From Porphyromonas sp. (GTDB taxonomy: Bacteria > Bacteroidota > Bacteroidia > Bacteroidales > Porphyromonadaceae): DNA of 64,000 nt. The stretch lies in NCBI GenBank assembly GCA_022772085.1, contig JALFBN010000007.1, forward strand, positions 229,511 through 293,510. The letters are read 5' to 3'. Under the pieces are notes generated by a model, which ran no database searches, had not been told where the DNA came from, and worked only from the letters and a program-made list of their open reading frames with translations. Position numbers and translations under genes: made by a program. This document shows positions 9,338 to 17,933 of the stretch, in pieces; the first letter of the stretch is position 1, and the number at the start of each line of letters is the position of its first letter.

Positions 9338-11383
9338 ATGAAAGTAAAAATGTTACTTCTCGTACCCTCCATCGTGGGCACAATGCTCACGGGATGTAGT
9401 GGGGGCAATGGCTCGAAGTCGAGTCAAGACTCTGTCCCCGCTATCGATATGACCGCTCTTGATACAACGGTCAATCCCGCAGAAGACTTCTATCTTTTTG
9501 TGAATGGAGGGTGGATGAAAAACAATCCGCTCCCTGCAACGCACAGCCGTTTTGGCTCTTTCGATGTGCTCCGCGAGCGCTCTATTGAGCAAATCCGTGA
9601 CATCGTGGAAGAGCTTGCCGGCAAAGAACAAAAAGAGGGTACGAATGAATATCGTGTAGCTGTACTTTACAAGCAGGCTATGGATAGCACTACACGTAAC
9701 GAGTTAGGTGCTACCCCCATCAAAAAGGATCTCGCAGAGATTGAAGCGATCACCTCTATGGCTGAGTTACCCAAGATCTTCGGTAAGTGGGACGCTGAGG
9801 GTCGCTCTTCGCTCTTCGGTAGCTATGTAGCTGCTGATGATATGAATAGTACCATCAACATTATGCACCTTGTACAGCCCTCTTTGGCTTTGGGTAATAG
9901 AGAGTACTACCTATCGGCAGAAAATGCAGAGATCATCGAGGCATACAATAAGTACATTAACAAGGTACTGCTGCTTGCCGGATATAGCCAGAGCGATGCT
10001 GATCGTATCACCAAGAATAATATCAAGATCTCTCGGGAACTGGCACAAATGAGCTACTCCCAAGAGGAACTTCGTGATAGTCGTGCCAACTACCACTTCA
10101 TCGCAGTGAAGGACTTTGTTGCTTCGCATAAGGGCTTCGACTGGAATGTCTACCTCGCGGAACGCAACCTCTCAAAGCTCGATAAATGGAACGTTAGCCA
10201 GCTGAACTATTTCGATAAGTTCGACAAATGGTTTCCCACGGCTGACCTGAGAGAACTCAAGGATTATCTCATTGCGTCCGAAGTAGACGGCTCTGCAAGT
10301 TATTTGAGTGATGACTTCTCTCTCGCCTCCTTTGAGTTTTATGGCAAGACGTTGAGCGGTAGCAAGGAGCAACATCCTCGCTGGCGTCGTTCGGTTAATT
10401 TGGTCAATGGCGTATTGGGCGAAGCTCTTGGTGAAGTTTATGTAAAGCGTCACTTCTCGCCCGAGTCAAAGGAAAAAATGGCTCAGTTGATCAAAAACCT
10501 CCAAATTGCTTTGGGTGAACGTATTGCAAGCCTCGATTGGATGAGTGATGCTACAAAGGCTAAGGCGCAGGAAAAACTCAATGCCTTTACCGTAAAGATC
10601 GGCTACCCCGATAAATGGCGTGACTATTCCAAGCTCGCGATCAGTGCCGATAAGAGTTACTACGAAAACCTCAAAGAGGTAACTCGTTTTGAGCAAGACT
10701 TCAATATGAGTGAGCTTGGCAAACCTGTCGATCGTGACCGCTGGTTGATGAATCCTCAGGATGTAAATGCTTACTATATGCCTACGACCAACGAAATCTG
10801 CTTCCCTGCAGGCATCCTCCAACCCCCATTCTTCAATCCTACGGCAGATGATGCTGTGAACTATGGTGCCATTGGTGTGGTGATTGGTCACGAGATGACA
10901 CACGGATTTGATGACCAAGGCCGTAACTATGACAAAGACGGTAATATGAACGATTGGTGGACGGCTGAGGATGCTTCCAAGTTCCAAGCTGCAACTTCCA
11001 AACTCGTAAATCAATTCAATGCTCTTCCTATTGCAGGTAATGTAAAGGCTAATGGAGCTTTGACGTTGGGCGAAAATATCGCCGATCAAGGTGGTCTTAT
11101 CGTGGCTCACCTCGCACTTCAGAAGGCTCTACAAGGCAAGGAAATGCCCCTTATCGATGGCTTTACGCCCGACCAACGCTTCTTCATTGGGTATGCACGT
11201 GTATGGGGACAAAACATTACTGAGCAGGAGATGCTTCGTCTTACCAATATCGATCCCCACAGCTTGGGTATGTATCGTGTAAATCAATCACTACGTAATA
11301 TCGAGGCTTTTTTTAAGGCCTTTGGTATCAAAGAGGGTGATAAGATGTATCTCGCACCCGAGGATCGTGTTTTGGTTTGGTAA
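9338..11383 (+). CDS. pepO: M13-family metallopeptidase PepO
   Basis: A 681-residue lipoprotein (lipobox MLTGC, Cys20) of the neprilysin/PepO zinc endopeptidase family. The zinc site HEMTH is at residues 518-522 (ligands His518 and His522, catalytic Glu519), and the third ligand Glu579 lies in GENIADQGG. The substrate-binding NAYYMPTTNEI motif is near residue 485. Length and domain order match complete family members. In Porphyromonas gingivalis PepO is an endothelin-converting-enzyme-like protein that cleaves small peptides, feeding amino-acid fermentation and acting on host hormones; that role is transferred from the family. A strong terminator follows the gene. Confidence 0.95.
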   Translation: MKVKMLLLVPSIVGTMLTGCSGGNGSKSSQDSVPAIDMTALDTTVNPAEDFYLFVNGGWMKNNPLPATHSRFGSFDVLRERSIEQIRDIVEELAGKEQKEGTNEYRVAVLYKQAMDSTTRNELGATPIKKDLAEIEAITSMAELPKIFGKWDAEGRSSLFGSYVAADDMNSTINIMHLVQPSLALGNREYYLSAENAEIIEAYNKYINKVLLLAGYSQSDADRITKNNIKISRELAQMSYSQEELRDSRANYHFIAVKDFVASHKGFDWNVYLAERNLSKLDKWNVSQLNYFDKFDKWFPTADLRELKDYLIASEVDGSASYLSDDFSLASFEFYGKTLSGSKEQHPRWRRSVNLVNGVLGEALGEVYVKRHFSPESKEKMAQLIKNLQIALGERIASLDWMSDATKAKAQEKLNAFTVKIGYPDKWRDYSKLAISADKSYYENLKEVTRFEQDFNMSELGKPVDRDRWLMNPQDVNAYYMPTTNEICFPAGILQPPFFNPTADDAVNYGAIGVVIGHEMTHGFDDQGRNYDKDGNMNDWWTAEDASKFQAATSKLVNQFNALPIAGNVKANGALTLGENIADQGGLIVAHLALQKALQGKEMPLIDGFTPDQRFFIGYARVWGQNITEQEMLRLTNIDPHSLGMYRVNQSLRNIEAFFKAFGIKEGDKMYLAPEDRVLVW

Positions 11384-11446
11384 TGATCTTTAGCTTTCCG
11401 GGCGTTTGATCCGCAATTTGCGGAGATCCGCCTAGAGCAACTTATC

Positions 11447-11505
11447 GCCTCCAAAGAGGGAGTGTAGGTGTTTGCCTCACTTTCGCTTTGGAGGCTCTCT
11501 TTTTC
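11447..11505 (+). terminator. rho-independent terminator
   Basis: Perfect 10-bp arms GCCTCCAAAG (11447-11456) and CTTTGGAGGC (11486-11495), then a T-rich tail. Ends pepO. Confidence 0.8.
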
Positions 11506-11521
11506 TTCTCTGTTGATTTGT

Positions 11522-11529
11522 TACCTTTG
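11522..11529 (+). promoter_or_regulatory. Bacteroidetes -7 element (TACCTTTG)
   Basis: Exact TAnnTTTG ending 8 bases before the dgt ATG at 11538, so the transcript leader would be only a few bases long. Confidence 0.7.
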
Positions 11530-11537
11530 TCGATACT

Positions 11538-12875
11538 ATGGCACAAATGAATTGGCAAACACTGTTATCCGACAAACGCTTCGATCGGAAAGAGTCTATT
11601 TCTCCCTCGCTTCGCAAAAGGGGACGCAATGAATTTGAGCGGGATTACGACCGCATGGTTTTTTCTGCGCCCTTTCGACGTTTACAAAACAAGGCACAGA
11701 TATTTCCCTTGCCGGGGAATGTATTTGTACATAATCGCTTGACACACAGTTTAGAGGTGAGTTGTGTTGGTCGCTCTCTTGGCAATATCGTAGCACATGG
11801 GCTCTTGGATCGTTATGAAGATTTACCCTTTGCTGCATCTGATGTAGCAAGCATCGTATCTGCGGCTTGTCTTGCTCATGATATGGGTAATCCCCCATTT
11901 GGTCATAGTGGTGAGCGTGCTATCTCTGCCTATTTTAGGGAGGGTGCCGGACGCGTCTGGGAGGAGGTTGTTCGCCGAGAAGGGGATCGTTGGGAAGATT
12001 TTATCCAATTTGAAGGGAATGCCAACGCTTTTCGTCTGCTTACGCATCGGTTTGAGGGGAGGCGTCCCGGAGGATTTGCCCTAACATACAGCACCTTGGC
12101 TTCAGTCGTTAAATACCCCTATTCCTCCCTTTCGGCTCATGGAAAGGGTAAATTTGGCTACTTTGCTACTGAAGAAGATACCTTTCACGAAATTGCATCG
12201 CATCTTGGCATTCTCAAACTCCAAGACTCTCCTTCGGTCTATGCACGCTATCCGTTGGTCTTCCTTGTGGAGGCTGCTGATGATATTTGTTATCAAATCA
12301 TGGATCTCGAAGATGCTTACAAGCTTCGGATTCTATCTTTCGACGAGGTGGCACACTTCTTTGAATCTATTTTGGATGAAGAGGAAAAAGTCGAGGTGAG
12401 AGAGGTGTTATTCACTATCGAGGACTGCAATGAGCGTGTGGCCTATTTGCGCTCTAAAGTCATCAATCACCTAACAGAGGCTTGTGCTCAGGCCTTTTTG
12501 GATCATGAAAAAGAGATCTCTTGTGGTACGCTTTCGAGTCCCCTTGTGTCATTGATCCCCTCGGCAAAGTCTTATCAAAGCATCAGCCGATATGCCTATC
12601 AGCACATTTATACCAATCGCGATGTGGTCGATGTCGAGTTGGCCGGTCATCGCATCTTCTCCGAGATCATTGAAAAGATGATGTATGCTCTCATGCATCC
12701 CGACAATGCCTACTCGCATACCTTCCTTAACCGTGTGAGCAGTCAATATAATATCCGTGAGGAGAGTACCTACGGCAAGATCCAATGCACATTGGATTAC
12801 CTATCGGGTATGACGGATCTCTATGCTCTGGATCTCTATCGCAAGATTACGGGGATGAACTTACCTTTTGCTTAA
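11538..12875 (+). CDS. dgt: deoxyguanosinetriphosphate triphosphohydrolase
   Basis: A 445-residue HD-superfamily enzyme that splits dGTP (and often other dNTPs) to the nucleoside and triphosphate. The first metal His is in NRLTHSLEVS, the HD pair is His114-Asp115 in CLAHDMGNPPFGHSGE, and downstream sequence contains the family pattern of a further metal Asp (EAADDICY). Length and motif order match the Dgt/SAMHD1-like bacterial family. It has its own nearly leaderless promoter. Downstream lies the accessory block, so the gene marks the left edge of conserved sequence. Confidence 0.93.
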   Translation: MAQMNWQTLLSDKRFDRKESISPSLRKRGRNEFERDYDRMVFSAPFRRLQNKAQIFPLPGNVFVHNRLTHSLEVSCVGRSLGNIVAHGLLDRYEDLPFAASDVASIVSAACLAHDMGNPPFGHSGERAISAYFREGAGRVWEEVVRREGDRWEDFIQFEGNANAFRLLTHRFEGRRPGGFALTYSTLASVVKYPYSSLSAHGKGKFGYFATEEDTFHEIASHLGILKLQDSPSVYARYPLVFLVEAADDICYQIMDLEDAYKLRILSFDEVAHFFESILDEEEKVEVREVLFTIEDCNERVAYLRSKVINHLTEACAQAFLDHEKEISCGTLSSPLVSLIPSAKSYQSISRYAYQHIYTNRDVVDVELAGHRIFSEIIEKMMYALMHPDNAYSHTFLNRVSSQYNIREESTYGKIQCTLDYLSGMTDLYALDLYRKITGMNLPFA

Positions 12876-13092
12876 GAGTACTCCAATCGGATTTTCTAAT
12901 TGTCTGACTCTTGCCCCTCTAAAATTCTGAACTTGTGGGTAGGCGTTTTTATTTCTTGGAGTTGACTCCTGAGCCTCAAGGATCCTAGGGCGAGGAAAGT
13001 AACCGTCCTGATACGGGAAAATGTATTAACTTATTTATTGTCAGTGTTTTGTAAAATCGGGTTCACAGGGAAAAGTCTGCAATCAAAACATT

Positions 13093-13110
13093 AAGTTATC
13101 AACAATTAAG
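13093..13110 (+). repeat. 18-bp direct repeat, left copy
   Basis: AAGTTATCAACAATTAAG occurs here and again, exactly and in the same orientation, at 20670-20687. This copy ends 2 bases before the insertion-sequence left end. See the finding on the island. Confidence 0.85.
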
Positions 13111-13190
13111 GCGTATAGGTCAAAAAGGTTGGTAGGGCATATAGTTTTACCTGTATTTATCGTACCTTCAGGCATTTGAAAAGCATCAAA

Positions 13191-14118
13191 ATGAATAGAA
13201 AAAATGTCCGAAGTGTGGGGGTGAAGAGGTGATAAACTATGGTGTTAGAGGAAAGCACCAAAGGTACTTTTGTAAGGGTTGTGCTTTTGCCTTTGTTGGC
13301 AAGAATCGGGTCTGCGAGACTCAAGTATGGGATCTTTATCAATCAGGCTTAACCCATAGCTAAATTGCAAGAAAGTTATCTGTCAGCATCAGCACAATCA
13401 AACGACTATTACTCAAAGTCAAGATAGACTATTCACCCCCCCCCTCTGTTAAGTGGAGGAGTTGTGCACATAGATGCGACCCACTGGGGGAGTAATAAAG
13501 GGCTAATAGTAGCACCTGATGCATCAGAGAAGTGTGTGCTTTACCATCAAATGGATTAGTCATGAGAAGCGAATAGACTACGTTAATGCTTTAGATGCTA
13601 TCACTTCAATGGATTACACCATAAAAGCTCTTGTATTAGATGGCGGAGTCGGTTTTTTCATTGGCTCTCAGCAATATCCTGTACAGAAGTGTCAGTATCA
13701 CTACATTGCAATTATTCGGAGAAAGCTAACAATGAATCCCAAAATAGACGCCTCTAAAGAACTCCTTAAAATAGCTCTAGGCATTACCAAACAAGAGAAA
13801 GAGGTGTTTGTCAAAGAGTTCTCTGAGTGGCAGAAGAGATGGGATTCATTTCTCAAAGAAAGAACGATACAAGAAGAGAGCGGACGATGGCAGTACACCC
13901 ATAGGGCTTTTAGATCGGCTGCCTTTACAACGCAAGAACTTATCCCGTACCTATTCACCCACCAAGAACACTCGTACCTCAATATCTCAAATACGAATAA
14001 TGCTCTCGAAGGACTTTTACGGCATTAAAGACAGCTCTGAGAAATCATAATGGGATGTCTCAAGCGAATAAAGAACGATTTGTTTGTGGTTTTTCAAGCA
14101 TAGGGGATATCGCTTAGA
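13191..14118 (+). pseudogene. transposase pseudogene (IS256-superfamily, zinc-ribbon type)
   Basis: Reading across frames recovers a whole transposase. It starts with a zinc ribbon (KCPKCGG ... RYFCKGC) and a helix-turn-helix (IARKLSVSISTIKR), followed by the three catalytic acids: Asp in VVHIDATHWG, Asp in LVLDGGVG and Glu in NNALEG. At least five lesions separate these parts: one A missing in the A run at 13199-13204, an in-frame TAA near 13360, a C9 run at 13436-13444 where C8 would restore the frame, an extra A near 13550, and a missing T near 14015. The longest surviving open piece is about 13519-14028 and should not be read as a gene. Family assignment is from the motif pattern. Confidence 0.8.
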
Positions 14119-14129
14119 AGAGAAAATAA

Positions 14130-14156
14130 AGGGGAATAGCACAATGCTACTCCCCT
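14130..14156 (-). terminator. hairpin downstream of the small lipoprotein pair
   Basis: AGGGGAATAGCA and TGCTACTCCCCT form an imperfect hairpin inside the insertion sequence. Read on the minus strand it is followed by a T-rich stretch. Confidence 0.4.
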
Positions 14157-14338
14157 AATCTTGTCTTCTAATCAGACTCCATTAGCCCTATCCCTCACGA
14201 ATTGCACCCCCGCAGAGCTAGCTGTGTTTCGAGCTAACAAGTAAAGGTAGGTAAATACCACAATATCTTACCAACCTTTTTGACCTATACTACGTGAACA
14301 ATTCAGCTATACGCCTAAAACTTTTTACCCAACACTTT

Positions 14339-14842
14339 TTATTTCTTCATTGGAGGGACCTTCAGTGCATAGACATATTTCTCATCCCCGGGGTACTGCC
14401 CCAACTCCACTCCTGAGCACTCCAATACGGCAACAATGCGATTATTATTTTTCTTTGTAGTCTCTGCTGCTAAACGTACAGTGCCTCTCAAAACATTCTC
14501 TTTGTCGAAAAATTTCACATCGACAGAAAATTTGCTCACATACCCAAACCATGGACGAACCTCCCCCTGGGGTATAGCAAACATGGGATCTCGAGAACCT
14601 TCACCTCCCATTTCTACGGAAATGGTATTTCCCTCTGCATACTGACTAAACTCATGATAGCCTCGAGAGTTTACATTCCTAATTTGAAGGCGAATATCTT
14701 CTGTCGGAAAGTTTTCTGGAGTGAGATTAAGAATCTTAAACCTGATAGGCCTTGGAGGGGTTGAATTCTCTCGTCTACTGCAAGCAGAAATCAGAAGGAA
14801 ACAGCTGAGGGCAACAATGCTAGAATACAATAACTTCTTCAT
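14339..14842 (-). CDS. small lipoprotein of unknown function
   Basis: A 167-residue lipoprotein with signal peptide and lipobox LISAC (Cys21). The mature protein is rich in beta-type sequence (RFKILNLTPENF, LQIRNVNSRG), suggesting a small beta-sandwich. No family is recognised. It starts 10 bases after the stop of another small lipoprotein, so the pair forms an operon behind a single promoter at 15117-15124. It lies in the accessory block next to a dead insertion sequence. Confidence 0.7.
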   Translation of the reverse strand: MKKLLYSSIVALSCFLLISACSRRENSTPPRPIRFKILNLTPENFPTEDIRLQIRNVNSRGYHEFSQYAEGNTISVEMGGEGSRDPMFAIPQGEVRPWFGYVSKFSVDVKFFDKENVLRGTVRLAAETTKKNNNRIVAVLECSGVELGQYPGDEKYVYALKVPPMKK

Positions 14843-14852
14843 GGCAATATTT

Positions 14853-15089
14853 TTATTTTAGAGGGAAAATATGGGACATTTCAATTCCATACCTAAGTTG
14901 AGACGGGTAGAGGGAGCAATAAAGCACCTTAGCATCTTGCACTGCTGCGAGTTCATCAAAATCAGAATTCTTTTTACTTGTATTTTCTTGAATTATCTTC
15001 TCAGCATTCCTACTACAAGAGGGAAAGAGAATCATCAAAGACAAGGAGCTAAGCAAGAGTAGCCCTGAAAATCGAGATATTTTCCCCAC
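14853..15089 (-). CDS. very small lipoprotein of unknown function
   Basis: A 78-residue product with a lipoprotein signal peptide (lipobox LFPSC, Cys25) and only about 50 mature residues. It follows a TATATTTG promoter at close range and precedes the 167-residue lipoprotein by 10 bases. The short mature part lacks known motifs. It could be a shortened remnant of a longer lipoprotein or a genuine small partner protein. The good promoter, signal peptide and spacing favour a real gene. Confidence 0.6.
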   Translation of the reverse strand: MGKISRFSGLLLLSSLSLMILFPSCSRNAEKIIQENTSKKNSDFDELAAVQDAKVLYCSLYPSQLRYGIEMSHIFPLK

Positions 15090-15116
15090 TGGACTATTTA
15101 GTTATTACTTCTGCCA

Positions 15117-15124
15117 CAAATATA
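15117..15124 (-). promoter_or_regulatory. Bacteroidetes -7 element (TATATTTG, minus strand)
   Basis: Plus-strand CAAATATA is the complement of TATATTTG. It lies 27 bases upstream of the 78-residue lipoprotein start. Confidence 0.65.
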
Positions 15125-15295
15125 AGGAGATTTCTACACAAAAGAATAGAAACAACTAGAAAAATTCTCCACACTAAGAGGAACAAATAGCTCATTCTCC
15201 TCAGCACAAAACAAGCACAAATTAAACCTAAAGAATTTTTGTTCATCTCTAAGTTGAGCACAAGCGCCTTGTAATACAAGAGAAGAAAGAAATCG

Positions 15296-17003
15296 ATGGA
15301 CAGAACCAAAACCTCCCAAAGCCATCTGCGACGCTTTTTCGTTGCACTAATCATCCCCCTACTTCTAGGTCTACAGCTATCTGCCAAGCTCAGAGTTACA
15401 CACTCTTGGGCACTGTGCTAGATGCTCAGCAAGAGGCCATCATAGGAGGGAATACCGTACTACTTACGCCAAAAGGCAAGCAGGTGTCGGGTACAACTAC
15501 CAATGCACAAGGACAATTTCAGCTACGCAATCTCTCTCTGGTAGCTACACACTACGAGTATCTTATGTAGGCTATAAAGAATACTCAACAACCCTCAACA
15601 ATTTTTCGGGACAAAGCCGCCTGACCCTCATTGCTGGCAGCAACAACACCAACGACCGAGGCTCTGGCGAGCTCGACAACGATAGCGGAGGAGGATTCCG
15701 ACGCTGGGGTAGACCCGAGCAAGGAATTGCTTCTACCTCTTCTGTAGCTGGAGATGTGGCTTGGAGCATTCTGCCCAACCTCCAGCTCGAAGGCAACGGA
15801 CGCTATAGCTACACAGACCGCACAACCACCAACGAAAAATTCACAGAGCAATTCCGCTCTGGAGCCTCTAGCCTCTTTTCTCAAGAGAGTCAAGACCTCC
15901 GCTCCTTTACCCACAACGTAGGCTCACAAATGCGCCTTACGTATAAGATAGATTCCCTTACTGAGGTAGTTTTCCGCCCCTCCATTTGGTGGAATAGAAC
16001 CTACGATTTGGGCTACAATACAACCTCTACGTGGGAAGATCAAGCGCACCCCATCAGTAGAGCTAGCACTCAATACAATACCTCGGGCAATACACTTTGG
16101 GCAGGAGGAGACTTGGATATTAGTCGTCGCCTAAGTAGCAAAGGGCGTGTTTCGAGTCTAGCCATCAGAGGGGGATACAATGAGAATCAAAATGAAGGAA
16201 CCTATCTTGCCTCATTCTCTGGGCAAGGCTCGGGGAGTGGCAACAATCAAAACCGAGATTTATTGCAGCAAGACAATAATTACACCACCTCTACCACTCT
16301 GCGCCTATCGTACGTAGAGCTCCTCACTTCTCAACTCTTTTTGCAAGCATTGGGCGAGTGGCGGCATAATGCTTGCAAGGGCGATCGCCAAGTATTCTCA
16401 CCCAACCCGGAGGGGAAGTACACCCTTCTCGACGAAACTTTTACCTCTCAATTCACCAGTAAACTCGATGCCTATAGAGGGGCCCCCAACCTACAATTCC
16501 GTACAAAAGGCTTTGATATAACGGCAGGGCTGGGGCTTGAGTCTAGCAAAATGACAACCCAATACCTTGGGACTCCGTGGGTCAATCAGCAACTTTTTGT
16601 CGTACCCAATGCTCGTATTAACGTACAGCCTAGCAAGCAAACCATGTGGCGACTAGACTACCGAGGGCGTACCGAGATGCCTAGTGTTGCCCTAATGATC
16701 CCCACCATAGACCCTACCGACTTATTGCGCATTACCGAGGGCAACAACCAACTGAAGCCCTCATTTACCCAGCAAGTGTACTCGTTTTTCCGCACCTTCG
16801 ACCCCACTACACGCCTTGCCGTTAATCTATTTATGGATGCCAACTACGTGCTCAATGGGATAGCCTCTGTAGTACGCTACGACAATACTACAGGGCAGCA
16901 ACGCATTGGCTACCGCAATGTAAATGGCAACGCCTCTGTAAGGATGTTTGGGATGAGTTCCATGCCTTTCTTCTCCCCCCCCCTTGCTTACCCTCAATTT
17001 TGA
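15296..17003 (+). pseudogene. TonB-dependent outer-membrane receptor-like pseudogene
   Basis: The recovered protein has a signal peptide (ALIIPLLLGLQLSA..), a carboxypeptidase-regulatory-like beta domain (SYTLLGTVLDAQQEA ... VSYVGYKEYSTTL), and then beta-barrel sequence to the end. A missing C near 15390 and a frame change near 15540 break the first 250 bases; the rest is open from about 15541. The TonB plug domain expected between the beta domain and the barrel is absent, because the sequence jumps from the GYKEYS strand to a Gly/Asn-rich stretch. The 3' end is cut off in a C9 run at 16975-16983, where it runs into the end of the oppositely oriented YihY relic. The product cannot be functional. 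Confidence 0.75.
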
Positions 17004-17697
17004 ATTGTATAGCAGAGTTTGGCACAGAAGAGCGTAATAATCCAAGTCAAGCACCCAAAGGAGTAATAGAGGGAAGGCCGCAAATTCCCCATAGATAGCG
17101 TTATATCTTGAGATCCACAGCATACCTCCGATGTAAAGCATCTGAAAAGTTTGAAAAGCTATCCCTGCAAAAAAAATCCCGAGATGAGAGCAGGTATAAA
17201 ACGAACTTTTACATTGGGAAGTGCCATAAATATTGCCACAAAAGTAAAGACGATGAGCACAAAGGGAAGCAAATTGAGGAGAAAGGTGGTCCACTACCCA
17301 AGAATAAGCCCCCTTTTACCTGCGACAAATAGTTTTCTACAAAACCCAACGACTTAGTGATCTCTTCTGATGGGAGGGGAAATAGTCCAAGAGAAACTTC
17401 GATAGCGTGTCTTGTACCCCAAAGCCCTTGGCAATACCTACCAACACAGCGAGCATGGGCACAATAGCAAGCACTGTACTATTAGGTAAGGGCAGAGGCC
17501 TTACTCGTAAGATCGCCCTGCACAAAAAACTTTATGGCCATATAGAGAGACTTGAGTGAATTGATATAGATACGACGGAGTCCGAACACCTCGTCTGTAT
17601 CGATATGCCACATATCTCTTGAGACAAACTCTACAAAGTTCATGAGGAGCACTCGGCACACACGGATTCCACTTTTCAACCTACTTTTCTTTGCCAT
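16994..17697 (-). pseudogene. YihY/BrkB-family membrane protein pseudogene
   Basis: Minus-strand frames join into a shortened YihY protein. The N-terminus starts at 17697 (MAKKSRLKSGIRVC..) and reads to GDLTSKASALT. After a loss of about 2 bases near 17484 it resumes as STVLAIVPMLAVLVG.., then NYLSQVKGGLFLG. Beyond an internal deletion it continues LNLLPFVLIVFTFVAIFM ... FQTFQMLYIGGMLW, RYNAIYGEFAAFPLLLLW and ends YTIQN-stop. At least three frame breaks and the internal deletion are visible. The promoter upstream still looks intact. YihY proteins are polytopic inner-membrane proteins of uncertain function; some carry an additional C-terminal wing domain, absent here. Confidence 0.75.
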
Positions 17698-17726
17698 ATC
17701 GGGAGTAACTTCTTATATACGCCTCT

Positions 17727-17734
17727 CAAAGGTA
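17727..17734 (-). promoter_or_regulatory. Bacteroidetes -7 element (TACCTTTG, minus strand)
   Basis: Plus-strand CAAAGGTA, 30 bases upstream of the YihY relic start. It is a surviving promoter in front of a dead gene. Confidence 0.55.
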
Positions 17735-17839
17735 ATAATAGCGCAGCAATAGAATGTAGAGACCCTCGCGAGGGGAGGCAATACAGAGAAAAAGACTCAG
17801 AAAAGCGAGAAAGTAAATCTCCATCAACGACAACAACAA

Positions 17840-17873
17840 GGGCTGAGAGACGACCCAGAGACGCTCTCAGCCC
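17840..17873 (-). terminator. terminator of the MACPF operon
   Basis: Perfect 10-bp arms GGGCTGAGAG (17840-17849) and CTCTCAGCCC (17864-17873). On the minus strand a T-rich stretch follows. It lies 60 bases past the MACPF gene stop. Confidence 0.65.
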
Positions 17874-17933
17874 TCGCACTGTTTATCTGTACTAGCAAGA
17901 GAGGAGAAAAGCCTCTCTCAAGTAAGATTCTTT

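Larger units (their letters stand above)
13113..14290 (+). mobile_element. degenerate insertion sequence, IS256-like Zn-ribbon variant
   Basis: An element of 1,178 bp bounded by a perfect 22-bp inverted repeat at 13113-13134 and 14269-14290 (core GTATAGGTCAAAAAGG). It encloses one broken transposase gene on the plus strand. I see no target-site duplication next to the repeats. A second partial copy of the end (AGGCGTATAG in reverse orientation) lies just outside the right end at about 14307-14316, which suggests rearrangement. The ends are intact, but the only gene is dead, so the element cannot move by itself. Confidence 0.8.

Noticed and set aside
13519..14028. A 169-residue open frame as a separate gene
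   Set aside because: It is one piece of the broken transposase; its residues continue in other frames on both sides.
16975..16983. C9 tract as a phase-variation switch of the outer-membrane receptor
   Set aside because: The gene already lacks its plug domain and has two frame breaks upstream, and changing the tract length leads only into antisense YihY sequence.
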